A stretch of 64,000 bases of DNA from an uncultured Dehalococcoidia bacterium (GTDB lineage Bacteria > Chloroflexota > Dehalococcoidia > Lucifugimonadales > UBA1123). Location: contig CATOSI010000001.1 in the NCBI GenBank assembly GCA_951812505.1, forward strand, positions 248,001 through 312,000, read 5' to 3'. A program made the translations under genes and the position numbers. This document shows positions 56,817-64,000 of this stretch, piece by piece. Below the pieces are notes generated by a model, which worked only from the letters and a program-made list of their open reading frames with translations, did not search any database and was not told the origin of the DNA. Numbering within the stretch: position 1 is the first letter of the stretch; every line of letters begins with the position of its first letter.

Positions 56817-56859
56817 CAATCAGAAGCAAACGATTCAGCAAGAGAGGATTCCGGCGGTA

Positions 56860-58014
56860 GTGGTTCCAGACGAGTACAGAGGATACGGTGGGCGCGAAGA
56901 AGAGCCGCCTTTGCGGAAGTCATCTTCCAAGACCCGTTTGGTCGTTGGAATTCTGGCCGTTGGAGTTGCCATAGGGTTTGCGCTTGGTTTCCTGTACACC
57001 TCTATTGTCAGTCCTCAGACTAGCGGAATCACACCTCTGTTCGATGAGGATCACGTATCGCTCATCTTCGACCGGACAAGCCCGGCAGTGGTCGAGATTG
57101 ACGTGGCGCGAACGTTCGGAAACAGAACCATACCCGGAGTTTACTCTGGATCAGGATTCTTTGTTGACGATCAGGGACACATCCTCACCAACAACCATAT
57201 TGTCTCTGCGGGAAACAACTTTGCTGTGCGTCTGTCGAACGGGAAAGAACTTGAGGCTGTAAAACTGGGGATCAGCGAAGCGGATGACCTCGCTGTCCTC
57301 AAGGTTGATCCGGCGGAGGTGAGTGGTATTACACCATTGGAACTGGCCGACTCCTCCAGGGTCAGGTCAGGACAGATGGCAATAGCAATCGGCAGCCCGT
57401 TCAGAGAATTCAATTCGGTTGCCGTTGGTGTCGTCAGCGGGATAGGCAGGGGTCAGTCAAGCGTATTGAATCGGCCGATTCCAGACATGATACAGACCGA
57501 CGTGCCGCTGAACCCGGGTAACTCCGGCGGGCCTCTCCTGAATTCCGATGGTCAGGTGATAGGGATAAATTCCTCGATTCGCGTAAGCGCTCCCAACGCG
57601 CCGGTCGAGGACTTCAGGATAGGCTTCGCGGTACCGAGCAACACGGCAATCAGCATCCTTCCCCACCTCAAGACTGCTACGAACCTGAAGCGGCCATGGA
57701 TTGGGATTCAGGGTATGGCCGTAACGCGGGAGTTGGTAGACACGATGGGGTTCCCCAAGGGAATCGTGATAACAGGCATATTCGCGGACAGCCCGGCGAG
57801 AAGGGCAGGGTTAACAGTGTTCAGAGGCTTAACGGATGAGACTCTTGGAGACATCATCACAGCCGTTGACGATGTTCCGGTCCAGTCAGTCGAAGACATG
57901 GTGAGCTATCTAAATTCAAAGGTCCCTGGCGACGAGGTAACCCTAACGCTATTCAAGCTCGGCTCGGAGCGCGAGGTTAAGGTGACCCTCGACCCATGGC
58001 TCGGAGGCACATAA
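56860..58014 (+). CDS. Membrane-anchored S1C serine protease (HtrA/DegP-like)
   Basis: 384 residues. After a charged cytoplasmic tail, one membrane helix (about 26-48) anchors the protease outside. Trypsin fold: TNNHIV (His113), EADDLAVLKVD (Asp143), LNPGNSGGPLL (Ser222) complete the triad. One PDZ domain follows (about 295-380, ADSPARRAGLTVFRG and ITAVDDVPVQSVEDM). It degrades or refolds damaged envelope proteins. GTG start. Confidence 0.95.
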   Translation: MVPDEYRGYGGREEEPPLRKSSSKTRLVVGILAVGVAIGFALGFLYTSIVSPQTSGITPLFDEDHVSLIFDRTSPAVVEIDVARTFGNRTIPGVYSGSGFFVDDQGHILTNNHIVSAGNNFAVRLSNGKELEAVKLGISEADDLAVLKVDPAEVSGITPLELADSSRVRSGQMAIAIGSPFREFNSVAVGVVSGIGRGQSSVLNRPIPDMIQTDVPLNPGNSGGPLLNSDGQVIGINSSIRVSAPNAPVEDFRIGFAVPSNTAISILPHLKTATNLKRPWIGIQGMAVTRELVDTMGFPKGIVITGIFADSPARRAGLTVFRGLTDETLGDIITAVDDVPVQSVEDMVSYLNSKVPGDEVTLTLFKLGSEREVKVTLDPWLGGT

Positions 58015-58046
58015 GCCGTCTCCCTCAGCGAACAGTAGGCCAAACC

Positions 58047-58073
58047 AAGACGCCCCTGTTACAGGGGCGTCTT
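58047..58073 (+). terminator. Terminator of the HtrA-like gene
   Basis: AAGACGCCCCTG (58047-58058) and CAGGGGCGTCTT (58062-58073), 12 bp with a three-base loop, followed by TTTCTT. Its strength is high on the plus strand. Confidence 0.92.
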
Positions 58074-58102
58074 TTTCTTAACTCATGTACGACTCGGATA
58101 TC

Positions 58103-58720
58103 TTACTGAAGCGGTGAAACGCTCAGGGGAAGCAGGAGCTTGTTTTCCTGCTTGAGCGGGGCGATTCCACCCGGTGGCGGCCATACGCCCTTTTCACGGG
58201 TCTCGGCGCGGACCTGGGCGCGCTGATCGTAGCTCTCGTAAGCCCACATATGAATCCAGGTGTTGAGGCTGCCCAGTTCGGAGTACCACGCGCCCACCAG
58301 GGGAGAATACTTCTGCCTCTCCTCGATATGGTCGCTCCACTTGTCTATAACCTTGGGGATGTCGCCCGCGGCGTAGGTGTAGATCCGCATCTCATATACC
58401 GGCCCAAGCTTTGCCGCTCCGCGAAACTCCATGAAGGGCGCGGGCAGGAATATCTCAGACTGCATGTTGAGCGTGAACTCGCTATTGTTCGGCGGCCACA
58501 CGCCTTTCGCTACGACCTCGGCGCGAACCTCGGCGCGCTGGTTGAGGTCTTCGTATGGCCAGATATGCACCACCTGGTTCAGAGGCCCCGCCTCTGTCTG
58601 CCAGAATCCGAACAGGTCGGAATAGTCTCCTCGTCCGTCCTGCCACTTCGCGTATGTCCGCTTCTCGAACTCCGGCACCGACCGGGGCTTGAGATCGTAA
58701 GTCCTGAACTCGTAAATCAT
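58103..58720 (-). CDS. NIPSNAP family protein
   Basis: 205 residues made of two ferredoxin-like halves: MIYEFRTYDLKPRSVPEFEKR with DLNQRAEVRAEVVAKGVWPP, and VYEMRIYTYAAGDIPKVIDKW with SYDQRAQVRAETREKGVWPP. The repeated RAEVR..GVWPP ending shows internal duplication. NIPSNAP proteins have no clear enzymatic role. AAGGAG lies upstream of the ATG. Convergent with the HtrA-like gene. Confidence 0.88.
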   Translation of the reverse strand: MIYEFRTYDLKPRSVPEFEKRTYAKWQDGRGDYSDLFGFWQTEAGPLNQVVHIWPYEDLNQRAEVRAEVVAKGVWPPNNSEFTLNMQSEIFLPAPFMEFRGAAKLGPVYEMRIYTYAAGDIPKVIDKWSDHIEERQKYSPLVGAWYSELGSLNTWIHMWAYESYDQRAQVRAETREKGVWPPPGGIAPLKQENKLLLPLSVSPLQ

Positions 58721-58772
58721 CTCGTCTCCTTATTTTAGTTATTGGCGTTCGGGTGGTTTATCCGCCGAATTG

Positions 58773-59159
58773 TTATCGTTCTATCAGGTGAACCTCAAGA
58801 CCGTCCACACGTTCGAAATCGCTGTCCAGCGTCAGCAATGGCAATGAATGTTGAAGCGCCAATGATGTAATGATCAGGTCAGCGAATCCTAGCATATTGC
58901 CTCGCCGCATCAGTCTATAATTCACTTCCGAAGCTATCAACCATGTGTCTTTGTCAGTATCTATGAACGACACTTCAGCGAGTCGGCTTGACCAGAAGTC
59001 ATAATCTGATTGAGATACGCACCCTTGCAGTATCTCCGTCAGAACTGGCCCAACCATCTGTATGTCGTCATCCGTCAGGTAGGAATCCAACGTCCTGCCG
59101 CTTGGAGATTCCGGTCGGCTGATATAGTCCAGCCATACCGATGTATCCGCGATAACCAT
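58773..59159 (-). CDS. vapC: PIN-domain toxin VapC
   Basis: 128 residues. MVIADTSVWLDYISR (first Asp), LTEILQGC (Glu), MLGFADLIITSLALQ (Asp) and LLTLDSDFERVDGL (Asp) are the PIN catalytic residues, a Mg-dependent RNase typically cutting tRNA or rRNA. The gene starts one base after vapB, the usual VapBC order. Confidence 0.92.
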   Translation of the reverse strand: MVIADTSVWLDYISRPESPSGRTLDSYLTDDDIQMVGPVLTEILQGCVSQSDYDFWSSRLAEVSFIDTDKDTWLIASEVNYRLMRRGNMLGFADLIITSLALQHSLPLLTLDSDFERVDGLEVHLIER

Positions 59160-59160
59160 G

Positions 59161-59394
59161 CTAACCGTGTCGAAGTCGCTCCAAGAATTTGTGACGCTTC
59201 TTATCCAGCTTTCTCTGACGCGCCGTCGTATCTTCGACCTTAGAGCGGCCGGCCATTGAGCGTATATCCTGAACGTTCTTCCAGCTAAGATACTCTCTCA
59301 GCACTTCGTTCACCGCTCCACTCTCGGTTTTCTCGCCCGTGGCCTCGACCACAGCGTCGAGCAACTTTCTGTCAATATCGAGCGTCGTGAGCAT
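59161..59394 (-). CDS. vapB: VapB-type antitoxin
   Basis: 77 residues. MLTTLDIDRKLLDAVVEATGEKTESGAVNEVLREYL is a ribbon-helix-helix-like N-terminus of the VapB (DUF2191) type; the C-terminal half is charged and would cover VapC. AAGGGAG lies seven bases upstream of the ATG. Together with vapC it should repress its own promoter. Confidence 0.9.
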   Translation of the reverse strand: MLTTLDIDRKLLDAVVEATGEKTESGAVNEVLREYLSWKNVQDIRSMAGRSKVEDTTARQRKLDKKRHKFLERLRHG

Positions 59395-59433
59395 CTGATG
59401 TCTCCCTTACTGGAGCGGACCGACCTGCACGTC

Positions 59434-59470
59434 ATTTTAGCGCATTGCTATCTCGCGTATAAACACGCGA
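59434..59470 (-). promoter_or_regulatory. vapBC promoter with overlapping palindrome
   Basis: Minus-strand TAAAAT (59434-59439) with TTATAC 17 bases away (59457-59462). The palindrome TCGCGT-ATAAAC-ACGCGA (59453-59470) covers the -35 box and is a likely VapBC operator. Confidence 0.45.
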
Positions 59471-59526
59471 TCCAATTGAAGATGCTGTACCAATTTGGTC
59501 GGTGGACTAAACCAAGACCTGCGCTG

Positions 59527-59567
59527 CCCCACCCCTGGATACCCGCCTTCGCGGGTATGACGATGAG
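59527..59567 (+). repeat. Hairpin repeat, copy 4
   Basis: GGATACCCGCCTTCGCGGGT then ATGACG. The outermost T-A pair of other copies is A-T here on both sides, so the stem is preserved by a compensating change. Confidence 0.75.
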
Positions 59568-59609
59568 GTCCGACTAGATTGATACAGGCTCTCCAATTGA
59601 ACGCCTTCA

Positions 59610-61298
59610 TCAGTAGCCCATAAGCGCACTGGCTCGGTTCGAGCGAGTTATCATCTGCTCCATCGGGTCCGTAATGACATTGACGCAGGAAGGAACTCCT
59701 TGCTGGCTGGCGGCATAAGCGCGCTCGAGCGCAGGTCGGATGTCGTCAGGCTCCGTAACGTGTTCGGTATGACCGCCGAACGCCTCCATCATCTTGTCGT
59801 AGCGAATGTCCTGAACGTATCGGGCGACCCGTTCGCCGTAATCTTCAGGCAGTCCCATCATGGACTCGAGATTGCCCCCCACTATGCCGGAATTGTTGTT
59901 GACGACGAACACCACCGGCAGACTGTGGCGCACCGCCGTCTCCATCTCCATCGAATTGAATCCGAAGGCGCAGTCGCCGTTCACGCTGACCACCGGCGCG
60001 TCCGGCCTGGCGAGTTTCGCGCCTATCGCGAACGGCACGCCGACTCCCATGCAGCCATTCGTTCCTGAATTCAGACGACTGGCCGGAGTGTTGCTCGGCA
60101 GAATCTGGCGTCCGGTGGCAAGAGTGATCTGGCCATCCACGGAGTAGATCGTGTCTCGCGGAAATACGTTCCTGACCTCGGTCAGCAGGCGATAAGTCTT
60201 AATTGGAGTCGTATCCGCCTCCATGAACGGCTGTATGGACTCGGCGTTTGAGGCAGCCTTCTCTCGCAGCGCGGTCAGCCACGGTCCCTCTTCTGCCCGG
60301 TCTCTCACTCCGTCCGTTCTGCCCTCCAATTCGGACAGTATCTGACCGAGCGCCTGACCTGCGTCTCCCACTATGCCGACATCCACCTTGCGGTTGAGTC
60401 CAATCTCCTCCGGCTCGATGTCTATGTGAATGATCTTGGCGTCCGGCGCGAACCTGCGTCCGAAATCGAACATCCAGTTTAGCCGCGCCCCGGCGACAAG
60501 GATTACGTCGGCCCCCTGCATCAGAGTGCTGCGGGCCGCGTTGAAGTTCATCGGATGGTCGTCCGGAATGAAACCGCGTCCCATCGGCGATGGCAGGTAG
60601 GGCATCCCCAGCGTCTCCACCAGTCCCGTGAGTTCCTGGGTTGGCTCCGACCATCGGACGCCTTTTCCGACGATCATGGCGGGCCTTTCGGCGTTCAGCA
60701 ACAATTCCGCGGCGCGCGCGATCTGCTCCGGGTTGCCCTGGGGCGGGGAGTCGGTATAGTAGCCTTCAGGCCAGTTAACCGAGTCCTCGTCCACCATCTC
60801 CTGGAGTACGTCGGAAGGAAGGTCCAGATACACCGGCCCTGGGCGTCCCGTCTTGGCCTTCCTGAATGCCATGGACATATACTCCGGGATGCGAGACGCG
60901 CTGTCCACCTGAACCGCCATCTTCGTGATCTCACGGAACATCGGCACGTTGTCCGTCTCCTGGAACGTGCCTGAGTAGCGACCGGACTGCGGACCGGAGC
61001 CGCCGATTATCACGAGGGGCATACAGTTGTCGAACGCGACGTGCGCGCCGGTCACCCCATTGGTGACCCCCGGACCGGCGGCCAGCACTGCGACTCCGAC
61101 CTCATTCCGCACGTATCCGTATGCGGTCGCCGCGAAAGTGGCGGCCTGCTCGTGCCTCACCCCAATCGGCCTCACGCCGTACTGTGGCCCGTAGCCCATC
61201 ACCTCGACGATAGGGCCTCCCGCGAGTCCGAACAGAGTGGTTATCCCCTCGTTCGCTATAGATTTGGTTACAAGTGCGCTTCCCTCTATCAGTCCCAT
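59610..61298 (-). CDS. ThDP-dependent enzyme, 2-hydroxyacyl-CoA lyase/oxalyl-CoA decarboxylase/AHAS type
   Basis: 562 residues. N-terminal RHEQAATFAATAYGY contains the catalytic Glu that activates ThDP; AAGPGVTNGVTGAHVAFDNCMPLVII and GPVYLDLPSDVLQE belong to the PYR domain. The central domain has PAMIVGKGVRWS. The PP domain has GDCAFGFNSMEMETAV with NNNSGI as the metal-ThDP motif. The pattern is closest to oxalyl-CoA decarboxylase/HACL. Start at ATG 61298 with GGAGGGG upstream. Overlaps nothing important; the enoyl-CoA hydratase gene precedes it. Confidence 0.88.
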   Translation of the reverse strand: MGLIEGSALVTKSIANEGITTLFGLAGGPIVEVMGYGPQYGVRPIGVRHEQAATFAATAYGYVRNEVGVAVLAAGPGVTNGVTGAHVAFDNCMPLVIIGGSGPQSGRYSGTFQETDNVPMFREITKMAVQVDSASRIPEYMSMAFRKAKTGRPGPVYLDLPSDVLQEMVDEDSVNWPEGYYTDSPPQGNPEQIARAAELLLNAERPAMIVGKGVRWSEPTQELTGLVETLGMPYLPSPMGRGFIPDDHPMNFNAARSTLMQGADVILVAGARLNWMFDFGRRFAPDAKIIHIDIEPEEIGLNRKVDVGIVGDAGQALGQILSELEGRTDGVRDRAEEGPWLTALREKAASNAESIQPFMEADTTPIKTYRLLTEVRNVFPRDTIYSVDGQITLATGRQILPSNTPASRLNSGTNGCMGVGVPFAIGAKLARPDAPVVSVNGDCAFGFNSMEMETAVRHSLPVVFVVNNNSGIVGGNLESMMGLPEDYGERVARYVQDIRYDKMMEAFGGHTEHVTEPDDIRPALERAYAASQQGVPSCVNVITDPMEQMITRSNRASALMGY

Positions 61299-61342
61299 TT
61301 TCACCCCTCCATATCCTGAGAATTCTGAAATCCTGTTTCTGA

Positions 61343-62137
61343 CTATCCCGACTTCCACACAGGCCGCCGCTTCTCGGAAAATGCGCGCGGTCCTTCGATT
61401 GCGTCTTCAGTCGCTTGCACGTGTTCCATAATCGGTGCTCCAAGACGCACCGAGTGCTCTACGGGCACATCCTTCCCACCATAGACGATACGCTTGATAC
61501 CTTGTACTGCCAGCGGAGCGCACAGCTTGATCTCCTCCGCGATTTCGTCGCACTTCCGAAGCAGAGCGTCTCTATCTTCTACAAGGTGTTGGATCAGACC
61601 AATGTCGTATGCGCGCTGCGAGTTGATGCGGGTGCCCGTGAGCATCATGTTCAGAGCCTCGCCGAGCGGAATCATCCGGGACAGATTATGTACCGCGTGT
61701 CCAGGGAAGATGCTCCAGCGCGCTTCGGGAAGGCCGAACTGCGACTGCCTCGTAGCTATCCTGATGTCGCACGACAGCGACATTTCCAGCCCGCCTGCCA
61801 CGCAGTAGCCGTCAATGGCTGCGATCACCGGCTTGAATACACCCCTGTCGGCGTAGGAACTGACCAACGGTCTGCTGATCGGACTTTCCGGCCTGTCTCC
61901 CGCAGCATCCAGCGCCGCGCGCTCCTTGAGATCCATGCCTGCCGAAAACGCGCGACCTCCGCCGCCAATCAGGATCGCCACGTAGAGGTCCGGGTCGTTC
62001 TTGAACAGGTCCAGGGCCTCTCGCAAGCCTCTGCCCAGCTCGCGGCTGATGGCATTTAGAGACTCCGGTCTGTTGAGTGTGATGTATGCGATATTGTTGC
62101 GCGTCTCGTACAGAATGGTGTCGGTCGAAATCGTCAT
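61343..62137 (-). CDS. Enoyl-CoA hydratase/isomerase family protein
   Basis: 264 residues, crotonase fold. NIAYITLNRPESLNAISREL begins the domain, IGGGGRAFSAGMDLKERAAL forms the first oxyanion strand, and AIDGYCVAGGLEMSLSCDIRIA forms the second, with Glu in GLPEARW. AGGAG precedes the ATG. Divergent from the carboxyltransferase gene and upstream of the ThDP enzyme gene. Substrate unknown. Confidence 0.92.
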   Translation of the reverse strand: MTISTDTILYETRNNIAYITLNRPESLNAISRELGRGLREALDLFKNDPDLYVAILIGGGGRAFSAGMDLKERAALDAAGDRPESPISRPLVSSYADRGVFKPVIAAIDGYCVAGGLEMSLSCDIRIATRQSQFGLPEARWSIFPGHAVHNLSRMIPLGEALNMMLTGTRINSQRAYDIGLIQHLVEDRDALLRKCDEIAEEIKLCAPLAVQGIKRIVYGGKDVPVEHSVRLGAPIMEHVQATEDAIEGPRAFSEKRRPVWKSG

Positions 62138-62203
62138 CTTTAACTCCTGCTAAGTCTGATTCGGAGTGTATTAGCAGCCCATTACTGTGTCAACGAACGT
62201 GTC

Positions 62204-62235
62204 CGAATAGGTGGCTTCATATCCAGACCTATTCG
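62204..62235. promoter_or_regulatory. Palindromic operator candidate in a divergent promoter region
   Basis: CGAATAGGT (62204-62212) and ACCTATTCG (62227-62235) are perfect 9-bp inverted copies separated by 14 bases. It lies between the divergent enoyl-CoA hydratase and carboxyltransferase genes, where a regulator would be expected. No T-run, so a terminator is unlikely. Confidence 0.45.
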
Positions 62236-62281
62236 TTGTAAACTCAAACTGCGAAACTGAATCAACTCAACGGAGGCGAGT

Positions 62282-63883
62282 ATGCCCGTAGATATGAATC
62301 GTAAGAATTGGAAGCCCGGCGATAGCTGGGAAACGGCGATTGAGGACATTCACTATGTTCGTAGCCTGGCCAAGGAACTTGGCGGACCCGAGCGCGTCAA
62401 ACGACAGCACGACGGCGGACGTTATACCGTCCGCGAACGCATCGAGAAGATGGTTGACGCCGGCAGCTTCATGGAAGCCGGCCCAATGGTCGGGGCTGCC
62501 GAGTTCGACCCTGACGGCAATGTCCGTGGGTTCACGCCCGGCGCATACGTCATGGGACTCGCGGAACTGGATGGTCGTCCTGTCGCCATAGGCGGTGACG
62601 ACTTCACTATTTCGGGCGGCAGTCCTCACAACGTCCACAAGGGGGCTCGCCAGTTCACCCAGCCGCTCGCCATCCAGTACGGAATACCCTACATCCAACT
62701 CGTGGAGGGTGTCGGCCACAGCTCCAAGTCCGACGAGGCCTCCGGGCATATGGGTCTTCCCGGAGGAGACCTCTGGTGGAGAAACGTCGAGCTGTTGCGC
62801 CGTGTTCCCGTGGCCGCCGGAGTAATGGGTTCGGTCGCTGGCGCTCCCGCCGCCTTCGCTCTGATGTCCCACTTCACGGTGATGATAAAGGGCCAGTCCC
62901 AGATCTTCCCGTCGGGCCCACCCGTTGTACGGCGAGCCATTGGTGAAATGCTCGACAAGGAAGAACTCGGCGGATACCAGATGCACGTTCACGACAGTGG
63001 ACAGGTGGACAACGAAGCCGAGTCCGAGGAGGACGCCTTCGAGCAGATCAAGACCTTCATCTCGTACCTGCCGAACACGACCAACGATGTCGCTCCCAGA
63101 GTTGAAACTGGCGACCCACCCGACCGCAGGCCGGAGGAACTGCTCAACATCATCCCGACTAATCGCAAGCGATCTTACGACCCCCGCAAGCTCATCCGGC
63201 TCGTCGTGGATAATGGCGAGTTCTTCGAAATGCGTCGCCACTGGGGTGGCGCGGTCATAACGGGCTTCGCCCGGCTTGACGGGTACAGCGTCGGCGTCAT
63301 CGGAAGCGATCCGCGCTCACTTGCGGGCGCGATGGACGGCTGGGCTGCCGAGAAATACGCGCACTTCGTTGACCTGTGCGACGCCTTTAACCTGCCGGTC
63401 GTAATTTTCCTCGATATGCCTGGATTCATGCTCGGTTCTCACGCCGAACGCAAGGCAACTATGCGTCGCGGTGTCCGGGCCCTGATAGCCAGCGCCGAAG
63501 CGGACGTGCCCAAGATCGAGTTCAACGTCCGCAAGGCCTACGGCGTCGCCGCAGACGCTCCGCACAGCCTCGGACACCCCAACGGTTTGAATCTGCGCTT
63601 TGGATGGCCCGCGGGAGAGTGGGGCGGTATCCCAATCGAGGGTGGAGTTGCCGCCGCGTACAGGCGCGAAATCGAAAACGCCCCCGACCCGGACGCTCAC
63701 CGAGAAATGATAGAAAACCGGCTGCTCAAGTTCCGCTCACCATTCAGGGCGGCCTACAAGGGCGACGTAGTGGACCTCATAGACCCCCGCGAAACGCGGC
63801 AACTCGCTTGCAGATTCGTCAAGCTTGCCCAGCCTATGCTGCACAAACTGGCTCAGAGACCCAAGAGGGCAGTGCGTCCTTAA
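62282..63883 (+). CDS. Acyl-CoA carboxylase carboxyltransferase subunit
   Basis: 533 residues with the two crotonase-like halves of propionyl/methylcrotonyl/acetyl-CoA carboxylase beta chains. First half: GDDFTISGGSPHNVHKGARQ and GVGHSSKSDEASGHMGLP, MGSVAGAPAAFALMSHFTVM; second half: GVIGSDPRSLAGAMDGWAAEKYAHFVDLCDAFNLPVVIFLDMPGFM. It transfers CO2 from carboxybiotin to an acyl-CoA. GGAGG lies five bases upstream. No biotin carboxylase is in the window. Confidence 0.93.
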   Translation: MPVDMNRKNWKPGDSWETAIEDIHYVRSLAKELGGPERVKRQHDGGRYTVRERIEKMVDAGSFMEAGPMVGAAEFDPDGNVRGFTPGAYVMGLAELDGRPVAIGGDDFTISGGSPHNVHKGARQFTQPLAIQYGIPYIQLVEGVGHSSKSDEASGHMGLPGGDLWWRNVELLRRVPVAAGVMGSVAGAPAAFALMSHFTVMIKGQSQIFPSGPPVVRRAIGEMLDKEELGGYQMHVHDSGQVDNEAESEEDAFEQIKTFISYLPNTTNDVAPRVETGDPPDRRPEELLNIIPTNRKRSYDPRKLIRLVVDNGEFFEMRRHWGGAVITGFARLDGYSVGVIGSDPRSLAGAMDGWAAEKYAHFVDLCDAFNLPVVIFLDMPGFMLGSHAERKATMRRGVRALIASAEADVPKIEFNVRKAYGVAADAPHSLGHPNGLNLRFGWPAGEWGGIPIEGGVAAAYRREIENAPDPDAHREMIENRLLKFRSPFRAAYKGDVVDLIDPRETRQLACRFVKLAQPMLHKLAQRPKRAVRP

Positions 63884-63931
63884 TTTGTGTGGTGGAGATG
63901 TCGAATACTAAGCATTCAGTGGAGGGAAACA

Positions 63932-64000
63932 ATGGAATACCAAATCTGGCTTAATGGCGAATACGTGGACCGCGACAAGGCGCAAATCGGGATGACCGAC
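63932..64000 (+). CDS. Class IV aminotransferase, N-terminal fragment
   Basis: The first 23 residues only, cut by the window end: MEYQIWLNGEYVDRDKAQIG then MTD. This matches the N-terminal strand of branched-chain amino acid or D-amino acid aminotransferases (W-x-NGE-x-V, then A-x-I, then D). GGAGGG precedes the ATG at five bases. Confidence 0.7.
   Translation, partial: MEYQIWLNGEYVDRDKAQIGMTD

Noticed and set aside
62267..63241. 324-codon open frame on the minus strand
   Set aside because: Antisense to the carboxyltransferase gene; no ribosome site or recognisable motif.

Overview
The window looks like a chromosomal segment of a Chloroflexota bacterium. The best guess is a Dehalococcoidia lineage of the SAR202 kind. 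This is inferred from gene content and no marker tree was run. The clues are coenzyme F420 biosynthesis genes (cofE, cofC, cofD) with an F420-type luciferase-like oxidoreductase, many fatty-acid and CoA enzymes, an AmmeMemoRadiSam protein B, Tat translocase genes, and housekeeping genes without large operons. Coding density is high and base composition is moderately GC-rich. No rRNA, tRNA, CRISPR array, prophage or transposase gene was seen.

Layout. 1-6.3 kb: end of a phosphotransferase-like kinase, acyl-CoA dehydrogenase, MaoC dehydratase, argH, rpe, a methyltransferase and an MFS exporter. 6.4-11.3 kb: NYN-domain protein, prs, MEMO-like protein, cofE and an unknown gene. 11.4-17.3 kb: two alpha/beta hydrolases with a CitE-like lyase, dtd with an FmdB-type zinc ribbon, an unusual aspartate-carbamoyltransferase relative and a geranylgeranyl-reductase-family flavoprotein. 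17.3-24.3 kb: a long leader, secA, polX, a double VOC protein and a Uma2 nuclease. 24.3-29.2 kb: a B12 uptake and synthesis operon (btuF-btuC-btuD-cobQ) behind a cobalamin riboswitch with its own terminator. 29.2-35.2 kb: gyrB, a cysteine synthase, a secreted Excalibur-domain protein behind a strikingly structured leader, and a two-gene module with a retropepsin-like aspartic protease. 35.2-43.9 kb: an oversized ligA, the F420 cluster (cofD-cofC-LLM oxidoreductase), recF, a sirtuin and a WD40 protein. 43.9-49.1 kb: a repeat-rich gap, a methyltransferase, a cysteine-free HesB-like protein, an unknown protein, etfA, etfB and a family III CoA-transferase relative. 49.1-58.1 kb: zinc-ribbon and small beta-rich proteins, lipA, rlmD-like, maf, Tat genes, a DUF3179 lipoprotein and an HtrA protease. 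58.1-64 kb: NIPSNAP, VapBC, a ThDP enzyme, enoyl-CoA hydratase, a carboxyltransferase and the start of a class IV aminotransferase.

The metabolic genes suggest a heterotroph that breaks down acyl-CoA compounds. Acyl-CoA dehydrogenase would pass electrons to EtfAB, with hydratases, a CoA-transferase relative, a 2-hydroxyacyl-CoA-lyase-like ThDP enzyme and a biotin-type carboxyltransferase alongside. F420 and B12 are the specialised cofactors.

The least ordinary signals are the three-way-junction-like leader RNA at 32.77-32.88 kb, a duplicated helix-hairpin-helix domain in LigA, two enzymes lacking catalytic residues (ATCase-like and CaiB-like), and families of small dispersed hairpin repeats, one of which sits inside a MITE-like element.
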